NCBI RefSeq assembly: GCF_000875975.1
Contig: NZ_BAWW01000005.1
Span: 62,001 to 126,000 of the forward strand
DNA length: 64,000 nt
From: Parachlamydia acanthamoebae
GTDB taxonomy: Bacteria; Chlamydiota; Chlamydiia; Chlamydiales; Parachlamydiaceae
Direction of reading: 5' to 3'
Shown one piece after another: positions 1-8,540 of this stretch. Within the stretch, counting starts at the first letter, position 1, and every line of letters starts with the position of its first letter. The notes beneath the pieces are model-generated. The model was not told where the DNA came from. It was given only the letters and a program-made list of their open reading frames with translations, and did no database searches. Both the position numbers and the translations under genes were made by a program.

Positions 1-2076
1 CGTCGCATTATCGCGTGAATACTTACCTCTGTAGTCGTGAATTTTTCCCGCTGAAAAAACCTCTCCGGGCGGAAGTACAGTAATCTGATCATTTCCTAAA
101 ACGGCAAATTCAATTTCTCTTCCCGCAATCTCATTTTCGACAAGGATAACAGGATCAAACGCAAAAGCGTTGCGAATTGCTGCATCTAATTCTGTTTCAT
201 TTGTCACCCTTTGAACACCAATGCTTGATCCAAGATGAACGGGTTTTACAAAAATCGGAAAAATCAGCTTTTCTCGTATTTCGTGAAGAAGGTCTTTTGC
301 CCTGTTTTTCCAATCCGTTTCGCTAAAAGCAATAAAGGAGGATGTTTGGATACCTGCATGTTGCATCAAACGTTTAGCAATGGCTTTATCCATGCAAATT
401 GCAGAGCTTTGATGATCACAACCAACGTAAGGTTTTCCTAGAATTTCTAAGAAACCTTGGATCGTTCCATCTTCCCCAAAAGTACCATGCAAAATCGGAA
501 AAAAGAGGTCACATTTTTGTAACTGCTGGAGAACTTGAGAAGAAATTAAAAATTCTTCACTATCCCCTTCATTTTTTAATACCCACTTCCCTTCTTTAGT
601 AATCAGAAATTCATGAGTCTCATATAAATCTCGGTCAAGCGAGCGACAAATATATTGAGAAGACGTCAATGAAACCTCATGTTCGGTTGACTTACCTCCA
701 TACAAAATTCCAATGTGTAATTTGGGAGGTTGCAAATCAATTTTTTGAAGTAATTCAGGGATTGCAGCATGAATATCTCCCGCACCCAAAGTCACCACAA
801 CATCATGTGGGAAAAGTGTCTGATAAACTTTTTCCACAATTTCTTTCCGCGGACTATAATAGAAATCGGGACTACGATCTTGGCTTAGCTCATCAAAAAC
901 TTTTTGTGTTGTGACGCCAGGAATTTCTTGTTCTCCAGCTGAATAAATATCAGTTACATACACCATGTCCGCTGATTCGAAAATCCCTCGATAGGTTCCA
1001 AGACAGTCTTTAGTACGGGAATAGCGGTGTGGTTGAAAAAGAACAATTAATCTTTTTTCCCCTATCGCATCACGAATGGCTCGTAAGGTTACTGCGATTT
1101 CGTTTGGATGATGCGCATAATCATCAATGAATAAAATTTCTTGTTTTTGTCCCCGCATCGTACATCTTCTTCCAACCCCAGGAAACGTCGAAAGAGCCTT
1201 TCGAATCGCATGTTCTTCAATCCCCATTTGCAAAGCTAAGCCAAAAACAGCCGCACTATTTAGCACATTATAAGAGCCGATTTGGGCAATCTCAATCTGG
1301 CGATACTGCAGTCCTCGGAAAGTGATATCGAAAGAAGTTTTCCATCCTTTCTGGGTAAATTGGAGAATACGCAGCTGACAATCTGAATTAAATCCGTAAG
1401 AAACCCCTTCGATGTTTAGCTTTTGCAAGCGAGAATCATCTCCACACCAGAAAAGATGATCGGCAGACTCCACCTTTTTTGCAAACTGATGGAAAGCCCT
1501 TACAAGCGCTTCTTCCGTCTGATAATAATTCATATGGTCCAAATCAATATTCGTGATAATACCTCCATAAGGAGTATAGCGCAAAAAGGACCCATCGCTT
1601 TCGTCGGCTTCCGCTACAAAATAGTCCCCCTTCCCGTGCTGAGCATTTGCATTTAGTTGAGCAATTACTCCCCCTATAGCAAATGAAGGATCTTGTCCGG
1701 CATGATGCAACACCCATGATAGAAGACTCGACGTTGTTGTTTTCCCATGCGTGCCTGTGACTGCCAATGTTTTACGGTTTTGCATCAGTAAAGCTAAAAG
1801 GTCTGAGCGATGCAACATTGGACATTTGAGTTGCTGGGCAGCTATGAACTCGGGATTGGATTCTTTGATATCGCTCGTGTAGACAATCGTCGTACCCGGT
1901 TTTATATAAGACGCTGAGTGTCCGATAAATAAAGTAGCTCCCGCTTCTTTTAAAGCCCGTGTCGTTGAGCTTTCAGCTAAGTCACTTCCAGTTACAGGAA
2001 TATTTTGGCTTATGAGAATTTTAGCCAAGCCACTCATTCCAATTCCGCCAATGCCAATAAAATGGTAAGTTGTCAT
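1..2076 (-). CDS. murC-ddl: MurC-Ddl fusion: UDP-MurNAc-alanine ligase / D-Ala-D-Ala ligase (partial)
   Basis: Bifunctional cytoplasmic peptidoglycan-precursor enzyme. The MurC half adds L-Ala to UDP-MurNAc and the Ddl half makes D-Ala-D-Ala. The protein begins MTTYHFIGIGGIGMSGLAK, with the nucleotide-fold glycine motif; the ATP-binding motif TGTHGKTTT is near residue 107 and the MurC domain runs to about residue 445. A Ddl domain follows directly without a stop (ILYGGKSTEHEVSLTS, then FGEDGTIQG and KPVHLGSSIGV). The frame is open to the left edge after 692 codons, so roughly the last 110-130 residues lie outside the window. The fusion is a known chlamydial arrangement. The start ATG overlaps the murG stop in an ATGA, which suggests translational coupling. 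Confidence 0.95.
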   Translation of the reverse strand, partial: MTTYHFIGIGGIGMSGLAKILISQNIPVTGSDLAESSTTRALKEAGATLFIGHSASYIKPGTTIVYTSDIKESNPEFIAAQQLKCPMLHRSDLLALLMQNRKTLAVTGTHGKTTTSSLLSWVLHHAGQDPSFAIGGVIAQLNANAQHGKGDYFVAEADESDGSFLRYTPYGGIITNIDLDHMNYYQTEEALVRAFHQFAKKVESADHLFWCGDDSRLQKLNIEGVSYGFNSDCQLRILQFTQKGWKTSFDITFRGLQYRQIEIAQIGSYNVLNSAAVFGLALQMGIEEHAIRKALSTFPGVGRRCTMRGQKQEILFIDDYAHHPNEIAVTLRAIRDAIGEKRLIVLFQPHRYSRTKDCLGTYRGIFESADMVYVTDIYSAGEQEIPGVTTQKVFDELSQDRSPDFYYSPRKEIVEKVYQTLFPHDVVVTLGAGDIHAAIPELLQKIDLQPPKLHIGILYGGKSTEHEVSLTSSQYICRSLDRDLYETHEFLITKEGKWVLKNEGDSEEFLISSQVLQQLQKCDLFFPILHGTFGEDGTIQGFLEILGKPYVGCDHQSSAICMDKAIAKRLMQHAGIQTSSFIAFSETDWKNRAKDLLHEIREKLIFPIFVKPVHLGSSIGVQRVTNETELDAAIRNAFAFDPVILVENEIAGREIEFAVLGNDQITVLPPGEVFSAGKIHDYRGKYSRDNAT

Positions 2077-3176
2077 ACGTATTTCCCCTTAAGGTGATCA
2101 ACTATCACGCAGTGCAATTCTTTGAATTTCGTATTTTGATTATGAATCGTGATGCTCTCTTTCAAATTATTAAGTCTTAGATCGTCAGTCAGAGCATTCA
2201 AAAGCGTACCCAGCTTAACAAAGTTTAAATCTGCTTGCCGGATTTTTACCCCCCCCTTGACCTCTTCCACAATAAAATCCGCATTTTTATCTTGATGTTG
2301 ATCGGCTGCTTGTGGATACGGGACCAGAATAAGGGGAACCTCGAAAGCCATCGCCTCTGCAATTGTGCCTGCACCCGCACGAGTTAAAGCAAAGTCTGCA
2401 GCACTCCAAGCCATATCCATATGCATTTCAAATGGTGTTACATAAGCTTGAATTTGTTTTTGAGCATAATGCAAGCGCACACTTTCGACAGAATCCACAT
2501 GTCCTGTGATGTGCCAAAACTGGATTTCATTTTTATTGACAATCTCTAAAGCTTTTAAAATAGCTTGATTAAGAGCATCCGCCCCTTGCGAACCACCAAA
2601 AATCAAGCACGTTTTTTTGGATGGATGCAAAGCAACTGACGCTCTAGCAGTTTCTTGTGGAAAGCGTTGTTTACTAAATCCTTTGCGTACAGGCAAAGCA
2701 ATATCCAGGACTTTTCCTTGTAAATACCGACAAGCAGAAGAAAAATGAACCCCTGTAAAAAGAGCCTGTGGAGAAAACAGTTTAATGACTTTTCCGGGGA
2801 TAGCATTTGCCTCATGCAAGACATAAGGGATTCCAGCTAAACGAGCCGCACACAAAACAGGAAAGGTATAATAGCTACCAAAACCAACAATTAAATCGGG
2901 TTTGTAATGTTTTAAAAACTGATAACTCTCTTTAACCCCCCGACAGATATTTCCCATCTCACGGAGAAAACGTAACACCCCTCCTTTTCTGCTCCACATT
3001 CCGCAAGAAACTTCGGTAAAAGGAAATGCATTTTTCAAAAAATAAGGATTTGTGGCGAGCTTTCCACCTACAAAATGAATATGAGGACTGACTTCTTGCA
3101 ATTTTTCAGCTAAAGCAATGGCGGGATAAACATGCCCTCCAGTTCCCCCTGTCGTAATCAAAATGCGTTTTTCCAC
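2073..3176 (-). CDS. murG: UDP-GlcNAc--lipid I N-acetylglucosaminyltransferase MurG
   Basis: Membrane-associated GT28 transferase that adds GlcNAc to lipid I to make lipid II. Visible family marks are TGGTGGHVYPAIALAE at the N-terminus, GGSQGADALN at the start of the C-terminal UDP-GlcNAc domain, and TRAGAGTIAEAMAFEVP with PYPQAADQHQDKNA. A frame with an upstream ATG at 3206 exists, but I place the start at the GTG at 3176. It is preceded by AGGAG with 6-nt spacing, and the family normally begins just before the glycine-rich loop, which gives 367 residues. The stop overlaps the murC-ddl start. The gene upstream is an unknown membrane protein, so the usual ftsW neighbour is absent here. Confidence 0.95.
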   Translation of the reverse strand: MEKRILITTGGTGGHVYPAIALAEKLQEVSPHIHFVGGKLATNPYFLKNAFPFTEVSCGMWSRKGGVLRFLREMGNICRGVKESYQFLKHYKPDLIVGFGSYYTFPVLCAARLAGIPYVLHEANAIPGKVIKLFSPQALFTGVHFSSACRYLQGKVLDIALPVRKGFSKQRFPQETARASVALHPSKKTCLIFGGSQGADALNQAILKALEIVNKNEIQFWHITGHVDSVESVRLHYAQKQIQAYVTPFEMHMDMAWSAADFALTRAGAGTIAEAMAFEVPLILVPYPQAADQHQDKNADFIVEEVKGGVKIRQADLNFVKLGTLLNALTDDLRLNNLKESITIHNQNTKFKELHCVIVDHLKGKYV

Positions 3177-3388
3177 GCGGCACTCCTGTAATGAAGTCAT
3201 TAACATAGCGCATTAACAATTCTAAATCCATATTCATCGTGAGCGAAATCTAAATTTTCAAAGGCTTTTGCAAATAATGAGAAGGTATACTTAGAAATGA
3301 AAATGAATCAATTTGTGGATCGAATAATTTAGGTAAGTTAAAACTGAATGTTTTTTTTGAAAAATTCTTTCTTTAAGAAAAAGAACGA

Positions 3389-3423
3389 GGCTTTCTTCCA
3401 GCCCTAAAAACAGGAAGGAAGCC
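3389..3423 (-). terminator. Probable intrinsic terminator of the 3454-4830 gene
   Basis: On the minus strand an 11-bp stem (GGCTTCCTTCC pairing with GGAAGAAAGCC, one mismatch) is followed by a T-rich stretch. It lies about 30 bp after the stop of the unknown membrane protein and before murG. Confidence 0.6.
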
Positions 3424-3453
3424 CGTCAAAAGGAAAATAGGTATTCTTTTGGA

Positions 3454-4830
3454 CTAGCTCTGGGAACTTAGCTGTTGATTAGCTTTAACCGCTTCTTCCA
3501 TCATTTTCATTAGGACATCCTTCATTGCAAAAGTAAAAGAAAGCAAAATGTAATTCCTTTTGACGTATAATGTTGAAAGAATAGTATCGAAAACAGTTTT
3601 AGAATCTTCGATTCTTAAGTTTTGGAATAAATCATTAGAATTTTCTCCAAATTTTGTTATTCCATTGTCTATTTTTGCTTGAAAAATTTCGATGTCTTCT
3701 TTTGAAAAGGAAGTGCCGCTTAGTTGAAGAGAATCAATATATTCGCTCATATTAGTACATAACGTTGCAAAAGAACTAAGAAATTCTTTTTCTTTATAAC
3801 TTTCCATCATTGGTGCAAAAACATCATCCAATTGAAGTTGAAATTTTGAACGAACATGTTCCCACTGCTCTCGCGGGTTTTCACGAGACATTTTTATTTC
3901 ATTAAAAAAATCTATTCTGCTTTTATTCAAAGCACGTATATCGGTGACTGTACCCCTAATTTGGCTCATTTGTTCTGAATTAGAAAAGAGAGAAGCCAGA
4001 TTCCATGTATCTGCTTCTCTAAATAGTTTGGTATTGAAAATCGTTCTTTCTAGCGAAACGAGAGCCTCGTCAAGTTCGCTTTGAGCACAAGATTTTTTCT
4101 TTTGGAATAATTGTTCAACCAAACAATGGGTAATGTCTAGCTTTATCATTTGAACAACAAGATCTTCATCAGCATGTATTTTTAAAACATTAGCAAATAA
4201 TCGATCACAACATTCCTCAAAATTTTTTGCATTCCGTCCTATAGTTTTGTGAATAAGTCCAATGATAGAATTTCCTGTTGTAATGTGACAATCCCTTTGA
4301 AATTCATAAGATAACCGAGTCTTAATTGCATCATTCATCAGGCTAAATGCATCCTTATAATTAAGAAGCTGAAGAGATTCCTCAATATCTTCTAAAGAGC
4401 AGTTGCTCGCGATTTTTTGTCGAATAATTGTATGAAAGCGCACATATATATCGGCTCTTTTTCCGATTTCAGGCCTTTTTTTGAAAATCTTAATCGCCTC
4501 ATCATGCGCATGAGCAGCCCTAAACTGAAGAATAATATCCCATGTTTGTTGAGATTGAGCTTTCACTTCTTTCTTTTGCCAAATCCAGGGAAGCGATGCC
4601 GCTTTAATAATAAGACATGAGGCCGATAGAAAACCGACAGGAAAAATGATGATTGAAAAAACGGCTGCAGATACTCTAGTTGCTGTGGACACATTTTGCT
4701 GCGTTTGCGATATAACAGAAATCTTTCGTCCACCAAACACTATGCTACATGGTCTGGCTAGGGTGTCTAAAACCTTCAAAATAGATGATTTTTTCTCATA
4801 ATCATAATTATTAAAAACTGAATAAGACAT
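3454..4830 (-). CDS. Unknown protein with N-terminal membrane hairpin
   Basis: I do not recognise this family. The protein is about 458 residues from the ATG at 4830, chosen over an in-frame ATG at 4854 because AGGGAG lies just upstream of it. Residues ~45-80 hold one or two hydrophobic segments (SAAVFSIIIFPVGFLSASC and following). The remaining ~380 residues are soluble, charged and predicted mostly helical, with several Cys. The topology (short N-terminus, bilobed hydrophobic stretch, long helical tail) resembles chlamydial inclusion-membrane proteins, but that is only a resemblance. It is a single-gene unit with its own terminator. An effector or an envelope protein are both possible. Confidence 0.7.
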   Translation of the reverse strand: MSYSVFNNYDYEKKSSILKVLDTLARPCSIVFGGRKISVISQTQQNVSTATRVSAAVFSIIIFPVGFLSASCLIIKAASLPWIWQKKEVKAQSQQTWDIILQFRAAHAHDEAIKIFKKRPEIGKRADIYVRFHTIIRQKIASNCSLEDIEESLQLLNYKDAFSLMNDAIKTRLSYEFQRDCHITTGNSIIGLIHKTIGRNAKNFEECCDRLFANVLKIHADEDLVVQMIKLDITHCLVEQLFQKKKSCAQSELDEALVSLERTIFNTKLFREADTWNLASLFSNSEQMSQIRGTVTDIRALNKSRIDFFNEIKMSRENPREQWEHVRSKFQLQLDDVFAPMMESYKEKEFLSSFATLCTNMSEYIDSLQLSGTSFSKEDIEIFQAKIDNGITKFGENSNDLFQNLRIEDSKTVFDTILSTLYVKRNYILLSFTFAMKDVLMKMMEEAVKANQQLSSQS

Positions 4831-4984
4831 TTTTCTCCCTTCTAAAAAACACATTTAAAATATTGATAAACACTATCAGGAAATTAAATTAAAATGCACT
4901 TCATTTTGCAAAATTATCAAGTCATTAACGCATTAGTTATTGAAGTTTACTAGGCTCACTTCTAACCGCTTGAAAGGGATCGAT

Positions 4985-5470
4985 TTAATTTAGCATTTCT
5001 AAATCCAATAAAAATTTTTTACGGTCAAGTCCCCCTGCAAATCCGGTTAGACGTCCATTAGTTGCGATGACCCGATGGCAAGGAACAATGATCGAAATGG
5101 GATTTCTTCCAATTGCAGCCCCTACAGCTCTGATAGCTTGAGGATGATGGATTTTTAGGGCTACATCCTTATAGGTCCATGTCGAGCCATACGGAATTAG
5201 GTTTAGCCGCTTCCAAACTTCCTTCTGAAACAAAGTCCCAAGCATTTCGATTGGCAAATCAAAAGCCTTTCTTTGGCAATTGAAATATTCGTTAAGCTGC
5301 TTTTCTGTTTCTAAAATTAAAGGATCATTCTTATCCTCTAACATCTGATCCAATCTGACACGATTAAGTTTTTCATTATCCCATAAAATGGCTAGCAAAG
5401 CCCCGTGATTAACCATAATTTTAAGAAAACCTACAGGAGTTTTTATTATTTTATATTTAAGTAATTCCAT
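4985..5470 (-). CDS. ogt: Methylated-DNA--protein-cysteine methyltransferase
   Basis: Suicide DNA-repair protein that transfers the alkyl group of O6-alkylguanine to its own cysteine. The acceptor motif PCHRV is present with Cys131, followed by TGFAGGLDRKKFLLDLE, typical of the C-terminal domain. The preceding helix-turn-helix region (FQKEVWKRLNLIPYGSTWTY) is the DNA-binding winged-helix part. At 161 residues it matches the Ogt/MGMT length and lacks an Ada-type N-terminal domain. It stands alone between an unknown gene and a 337-bp gap. Confidence 0.93.
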   Translation of the reverse strand: MELLKYKIIKTPVGFLKIMVNHGALLAILWDNEKLNRVRLDQMLEDKNDPLILETEKQLNEYFNCQRKAFDLPIEMLGTLFQKEVWKRLNLIPYGSTWTYKDVALKIHHPQAIRAVGAAIGRNPISIIVPCHRVIATNGRLTGFAGGLDRKKFLLDLEMLN

Positions 5471-5807
5471 TTGTTATCCTTTATAAAGAGAAATCAGATA
5501 TATCAAATGCCTTGAAGATTAATTTGCAAATCTTCCTCATGTATGTCAATATCTTAGGCTATAACTCTTATAAACAAAAATTCGAATTAGCACTCGCCAT
5601 TTTCGGACATCATTATTAAATAAGGACTATCACGCTCTTATTATATGATAGGCCATACCACGAAGCCATGCTGCCGCACCAACTGGTATATTGAAACTGT
5701 TCGATTATAAATTTAAAAATGACAACTAGATTTTTTTTATTACTGTAAATTGCCGATTTTTGTTAACCTCGCTGTTTTTAAGAAATTAATGAAAGGAATC
5801 TAAGACA
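5471..5807. other. Intergenic gap between ogt and the disrupted Nudix gene
   Basis: No convincing gene or RNA is visible in these 337 bp. It should hold the diverging promoters of ogt and the Nudix pseudogene. A 9-bp sequence identical to the left half of a CIRCE operator (TTAGCACTC, 5587-5595) occurs, but the matching right half is absent. Confidence 0.5.
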
Positions 5808-5834
5808 ATGGTTAAAAACATTAACAAATATTTA

Positions 5835-5854
5835 ACCCAAGTTGCGTATAACTA
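5835..5854. repeat. IS982 left terminal inverted repeat
   Basis: Twenty bp beginning ACCC, identical to the reverse complement of 6781-6800; immediately preceded by the target duplication TATTTA. Confidence 0.95.
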
Positions 5855-5953
5855 CGAGAGTTGAAAAATTAAAATTTTGATTTGGTGCTAATAAAAAAGC
5901 TTCTCGCCCATAAAATGTTTGTTTACTAAGACGAACAGATTAGGAGAGAAGCT

Positions 5954-6783
5954 ATGAATGATCAGATCGTTGCCATCTATTGCCTCTGTGATGACTATCT
6001 AAAATCCGCCGGATTCGCTAGGAACCGGTGGCACAATGAGAAAATGAATGATGCAGAAGTAATGACTGTTGTCATTGTCGCAAGTCGCTTTTTTTATGGC
6101 AATATTGAAAGAGCTCGGCTAATGCTTAATTTGGCTATATCAATAGAATGTTAAGTAAAAGTCGCTTAAATAGACGAATACACATCATTCCCGATGATAT
6201 TTGGGAAAAAATACTTGAATTTTCTCATCAATACAGCTCTTACAGCTATATGGAGAAAGATTTTATTGTAGATAGCTTTCCTGTTTCAGTGTGTCGCAAC
6301 ATTAGAATTAGTCGATCTCGCATTTTCAGAAACGAAAATTTTCGGGGTTATAATGCGAGCAAGAAAGAATATTTTTATGGTGTCAAGGCAACTGTCATCA
6401 CGAATTTGTCTGGACACCCTTTAAAGATGATTATTGCTCCGGGGAGCGAACATGATCTACCAGTCCTTAAAGTTCTAGATCCTAGATGCCTACCAAAAGG
6501 AAGCACTCTATATGGAGATGTTGCTTATATTGATTATGAGTATGAAGATCAGATGCTCAGAGAAGGCATAAAAATGGCGGTTGATCGCAAAAGTAATTCA
6601 ACAAGGCCTTATGAGATCGAAGATTATGTAAACTTAAGAAGGCATCGAAAGACTATCGAAGGTATTCTTAGTACAATAATGAACTTGATGCCGAAAAAAA
6701 TACATGCTGTAGTAGCCCGTGGTTTCGAGTTAAAAATCATCCATTTCGTAATTGGAGCTGCAACAATTTTTTGCTTTAACTAG
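5954..6783 (+). pseudogene. IS982-family DDE transposase, frameshifted
   Basis: The transposase would cut and join the IS ends. It is split in two frames. The first part (from the ATG at 5954) covers the N-terminal helices and ends at 6154. The second part, in the -1 frame, carries GYINRMLSKSRLNRRIH and the DDE core: Asp in VDSFPV, Asp in YGDVAYID, Glu in KTIEGILS, plus KKEYFYGVK and a C-terminal HFVIGAATIFCFN. Frame continuity breaks near 6125-6135, consistent with loss of one base. No good slippery heptamer with the right phasing is seen, so I read it as a disabling indel rather than programmed frameshifting. Spliced length would be about 275 residues, normal for the family. Confidence 0.85.
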
Positions 6784-6800
6784 TTATACGCAACTTGGGT
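6781..6800. repeat. IS982 right terminal inverted repeat
   Basis: Reverse complement of the left end, ending GGGT, followed by the second copy of the target duplication TATTTA at 6801-6806. The transposase stop codon (TAG) lies at the first bases of this repeat. Confidence 0.95.
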
Positions 6801-7114
6801 TATTTACTTGTACTCATAATAGCGCTAATCCCGTTAACAGGGCATGCTGAAGAACAGTCTATCAAACAAGCGCATAAGCCACCAATTCTTACGACTACGG
6901 CAATCATAGAAATACATGAAAGTGAACAATTTAAGGGGATTGTATTGATTGAACGAGGAAAAGCACCATTCGGCAAAGCAATTCCTGGAGGAAAAGTTGA
7001 ATATGGCGAGACGGTTGAAAATGTTAATGATCTGTATTTAAATTTAATCATTTGCAAAATATTAAGCGCTTCTGTAAGCAAAATTGGCTTTCTTCGAAAA
7101 AGTCGATTCCTAAA

Positions 7115-8350
7115 TTAAAAACTGATTAAAGTAGTAATTCCAACCAAAAGGAGAAGGGCTGTTGCCGGAGGTATCACAATAGCTCCAATAATTGAAGCTA
7201 TTAAGACTGTTGAAGTCGTTCTTAAAACATTGAGGGCTCGGGCTTTAAGTTTACTTGAAAAATTTCTGTGGCTAAAAAGATCGTGTAGATCTTTTTTTGA
7301 AATCAATCCATTAAGCTTTGCATCCTTTACGGCCTGTAAAACTGTTGTCTTTCCTTCTTCTAAATCTTTTTTTGTTAATTCTTTAGAAAATTTTCCATAC
7401 TTGTTATACCCCATATTTAAGATTTCTACTGCTGGTGGGGAAGTGTCTTTTATTTCTTCTAACAGAAGTTTTATCTTATTTTCATAAGTTGCTTTGCTTG
7501 GGTGTTTTCCAAGCAAAGCAACGGCATACATTAACTTAAAATTATTTAGCACGGTTTTATGAAGGTTCTCTTCAAATAAAGAGGGGTTTTTTTCTAATAA
7601 TTGAATATTTTCTTCTAATGCATTAATTCGTTTTTTACGGGGAGCATCAGGCAATGAGGGAAGCCAGAGAAAGTCTATAAGTTTTTTTAAAAAATTGCTA
7701 GACATCTCAGCCTTAAGATAAGCTTTTTGATTTTGTAAAAATGCTTTGGAATGATTAGGATTGATGGCTAATTGTTTGTAAAATTCATTGAGATTAGCGT
7801 CTTTTGGTAAAAGCTTCCCGATGTGCATTTTTTGCAATTTATCGATCTCTTTGTGAATCTTAGAACCAGCCTCATCTTCAAAATCATTAATTTTTTTTAT
7901 AAAAGAATCTATAAATTTGTTTGCAAAAATATCCATTTCTAATTGTTTTGAATACAGATTAATTTTTTCCCTTTGTGCATAAACTTTTTTAAGTTTTTCA
8001 GCCTTTCCAAGGGGATTATTATCTTCTTCAGGAAGGATAAGTTCTTCTTCAGGAAGAGCAGGTTTTTCAGGACGTAATTTTTCTAAATCTTCTTTTAACG
8101 AATCAATTGATTGATGAGGTTTATTAAAAATAGCATCAAAAATAGAATATAATTCTGAATTATCCTCCTTTAAATTATCTATTAGAAAATTTAAATTTCC
8201 GTCGAAATCTGCCGTCGGTTTATTGATTATAAACTGGAGACGATTGAGATTCCGGTGACTTATAGGTATTTTAGCTTTTGCAAGCTTAGAATTTTCACAC
8301 GCATCGCTTAATGCTGAAGTGACCATATCGAATAAATGGTTACTAATCAT
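7115..8350 (-). CDS. Unknown helical protein with C-terminal membrane segments
   Basis: I do not recognise this family. The start is placed at the ATG at 8350, preceded by GGAGAGGG, rather than an in-frame codon at 8368; this gives 411 residues. Most of the protein is Lys/Glu/Leu-rich and predicted helical, with a Pro/Glu-rich patch near residue 100 (RPEKPALPEEELILPEED). The last ~40 residues are strongly hydrophobic (VLIASIIGAIVIPPATALLL), consistent with a C-terminal hairpin anchor. This helical-body-plus-tail-anchor design would suit a protein inserted in the inclusion or another membrane, but that is inference. It neighbours the Josephin-like gene and is followed convergently by the Nudix pseudogene. 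Confidence 0.7.
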   Translation of the reverse strand: MISNHLFDMVTSALSDACENSKLAKAKIPISHRNLNRLQFIINKPTADFDGNLNFLIDNLKEDNSELYSIFDAIFNKPHQSIDSLKEDLEKLRPEKPALPEEELILPEEDNNPLGKAEKLKKVYAQREKINLYSKQLEMDIFANKFIDSFIKKINDFEDEAGSKIHKEIDKLQKMHIGKLLPKDANLNEFYKQLAINPNHSKAFLQNQKAYLKAEMSSNFLKKLIDFLWLPSLPDAPRKKRINALEENIQLLEKNPSLFEENLHKTVLNNFKLMYAVALLGKHPSKATYENKIKLLLEEIKDTSPPAVEILNMGYNKYGKFSKELTKKDLEEGKTTVLQAVKDAKLNGLISKKDLHDLFSHRNFSSKLKARALNVLRTTSTVLIASIIGAIVIPPATALLLLVGITTLISF

Positions 8351-8540
8351 TGATCCCTCTCCACACAATTAATATAATAATTATTATACACTTTTATTAT
8401 ATGGCAGTTCAATAATTATAACTTTTATTCCATCCGAACTGAGAAGAAGTGATGAAGGTTTGGTAAAGAAAGCCAGTAATCTGCTGATCCCTTATACAGG
8501 ATAGACCTCTTCTATAAGAAAATGTTAGCCTAGGAGTTCA

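Larger units (their letters stand above)
5835..6800 (+). mobile_element. IS982-family insertion sequence (966 bp)
   Basis: Complete ends are visible: ACCCAAGTTGCGTATAACTA at 5835-5854 and its exact reverse complement at 6781-6800. The element is flanked by a 6-bp direct repeat TATTTA (5829-5834 and 6801-6806). Termini starting ACCC, the element size and the transposase type agree with the IS982 family. It interrupts the signal-peptide region of a Nudix gene. The perfect inverted repeats and intact target duplication indicate a fairly recent insertion. Confidence 0.95.
5808..7118 (+). pseudogene. Secreted Nudix hydrolase gene disrupted by an IS982 element
   Basis: Removing the IS and one target duplication (5835-6806) restores a continuous frame from the ATG at 5808. 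It starts MVKNINKYLLVLIIALIPL, then TGHAEEQS, i.e. a clear signal peptide. Next come a strand-rich part (IVLIERGKAPFGKAIPGGKV) and the first half of a Nudix box, GGKVEYGETVEN. The REUXEE half of the box that should follow is missing: the sequence runs into LYLNLIICK and stops at 7118, so there is a second lesion (deletion or frameshift) besides the insertion. An AGGA ribosome site lies ~10 bp before the ATG. The 3' end overlaps the stop of the convergent unknown gene by 4 bp. Confidence 0.85.

Noticed and set aside
5587-5613. TTAGCACTC, identical to the left half of a CIRCE heat-shock operator
   Set aside because: The right half GAGTGCTAA is absent at the required N9 spacing (the bases there are GGACATCAT) and no heat-shock gene follows.
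6795-7118. Independent Nudix-like gene starting at a TTG inside the IS right end
   Set aside because: Removing the IS restores a better start (ATG at 5808) with a continuous signal peptide; the TTG is part of the inverted repeat.
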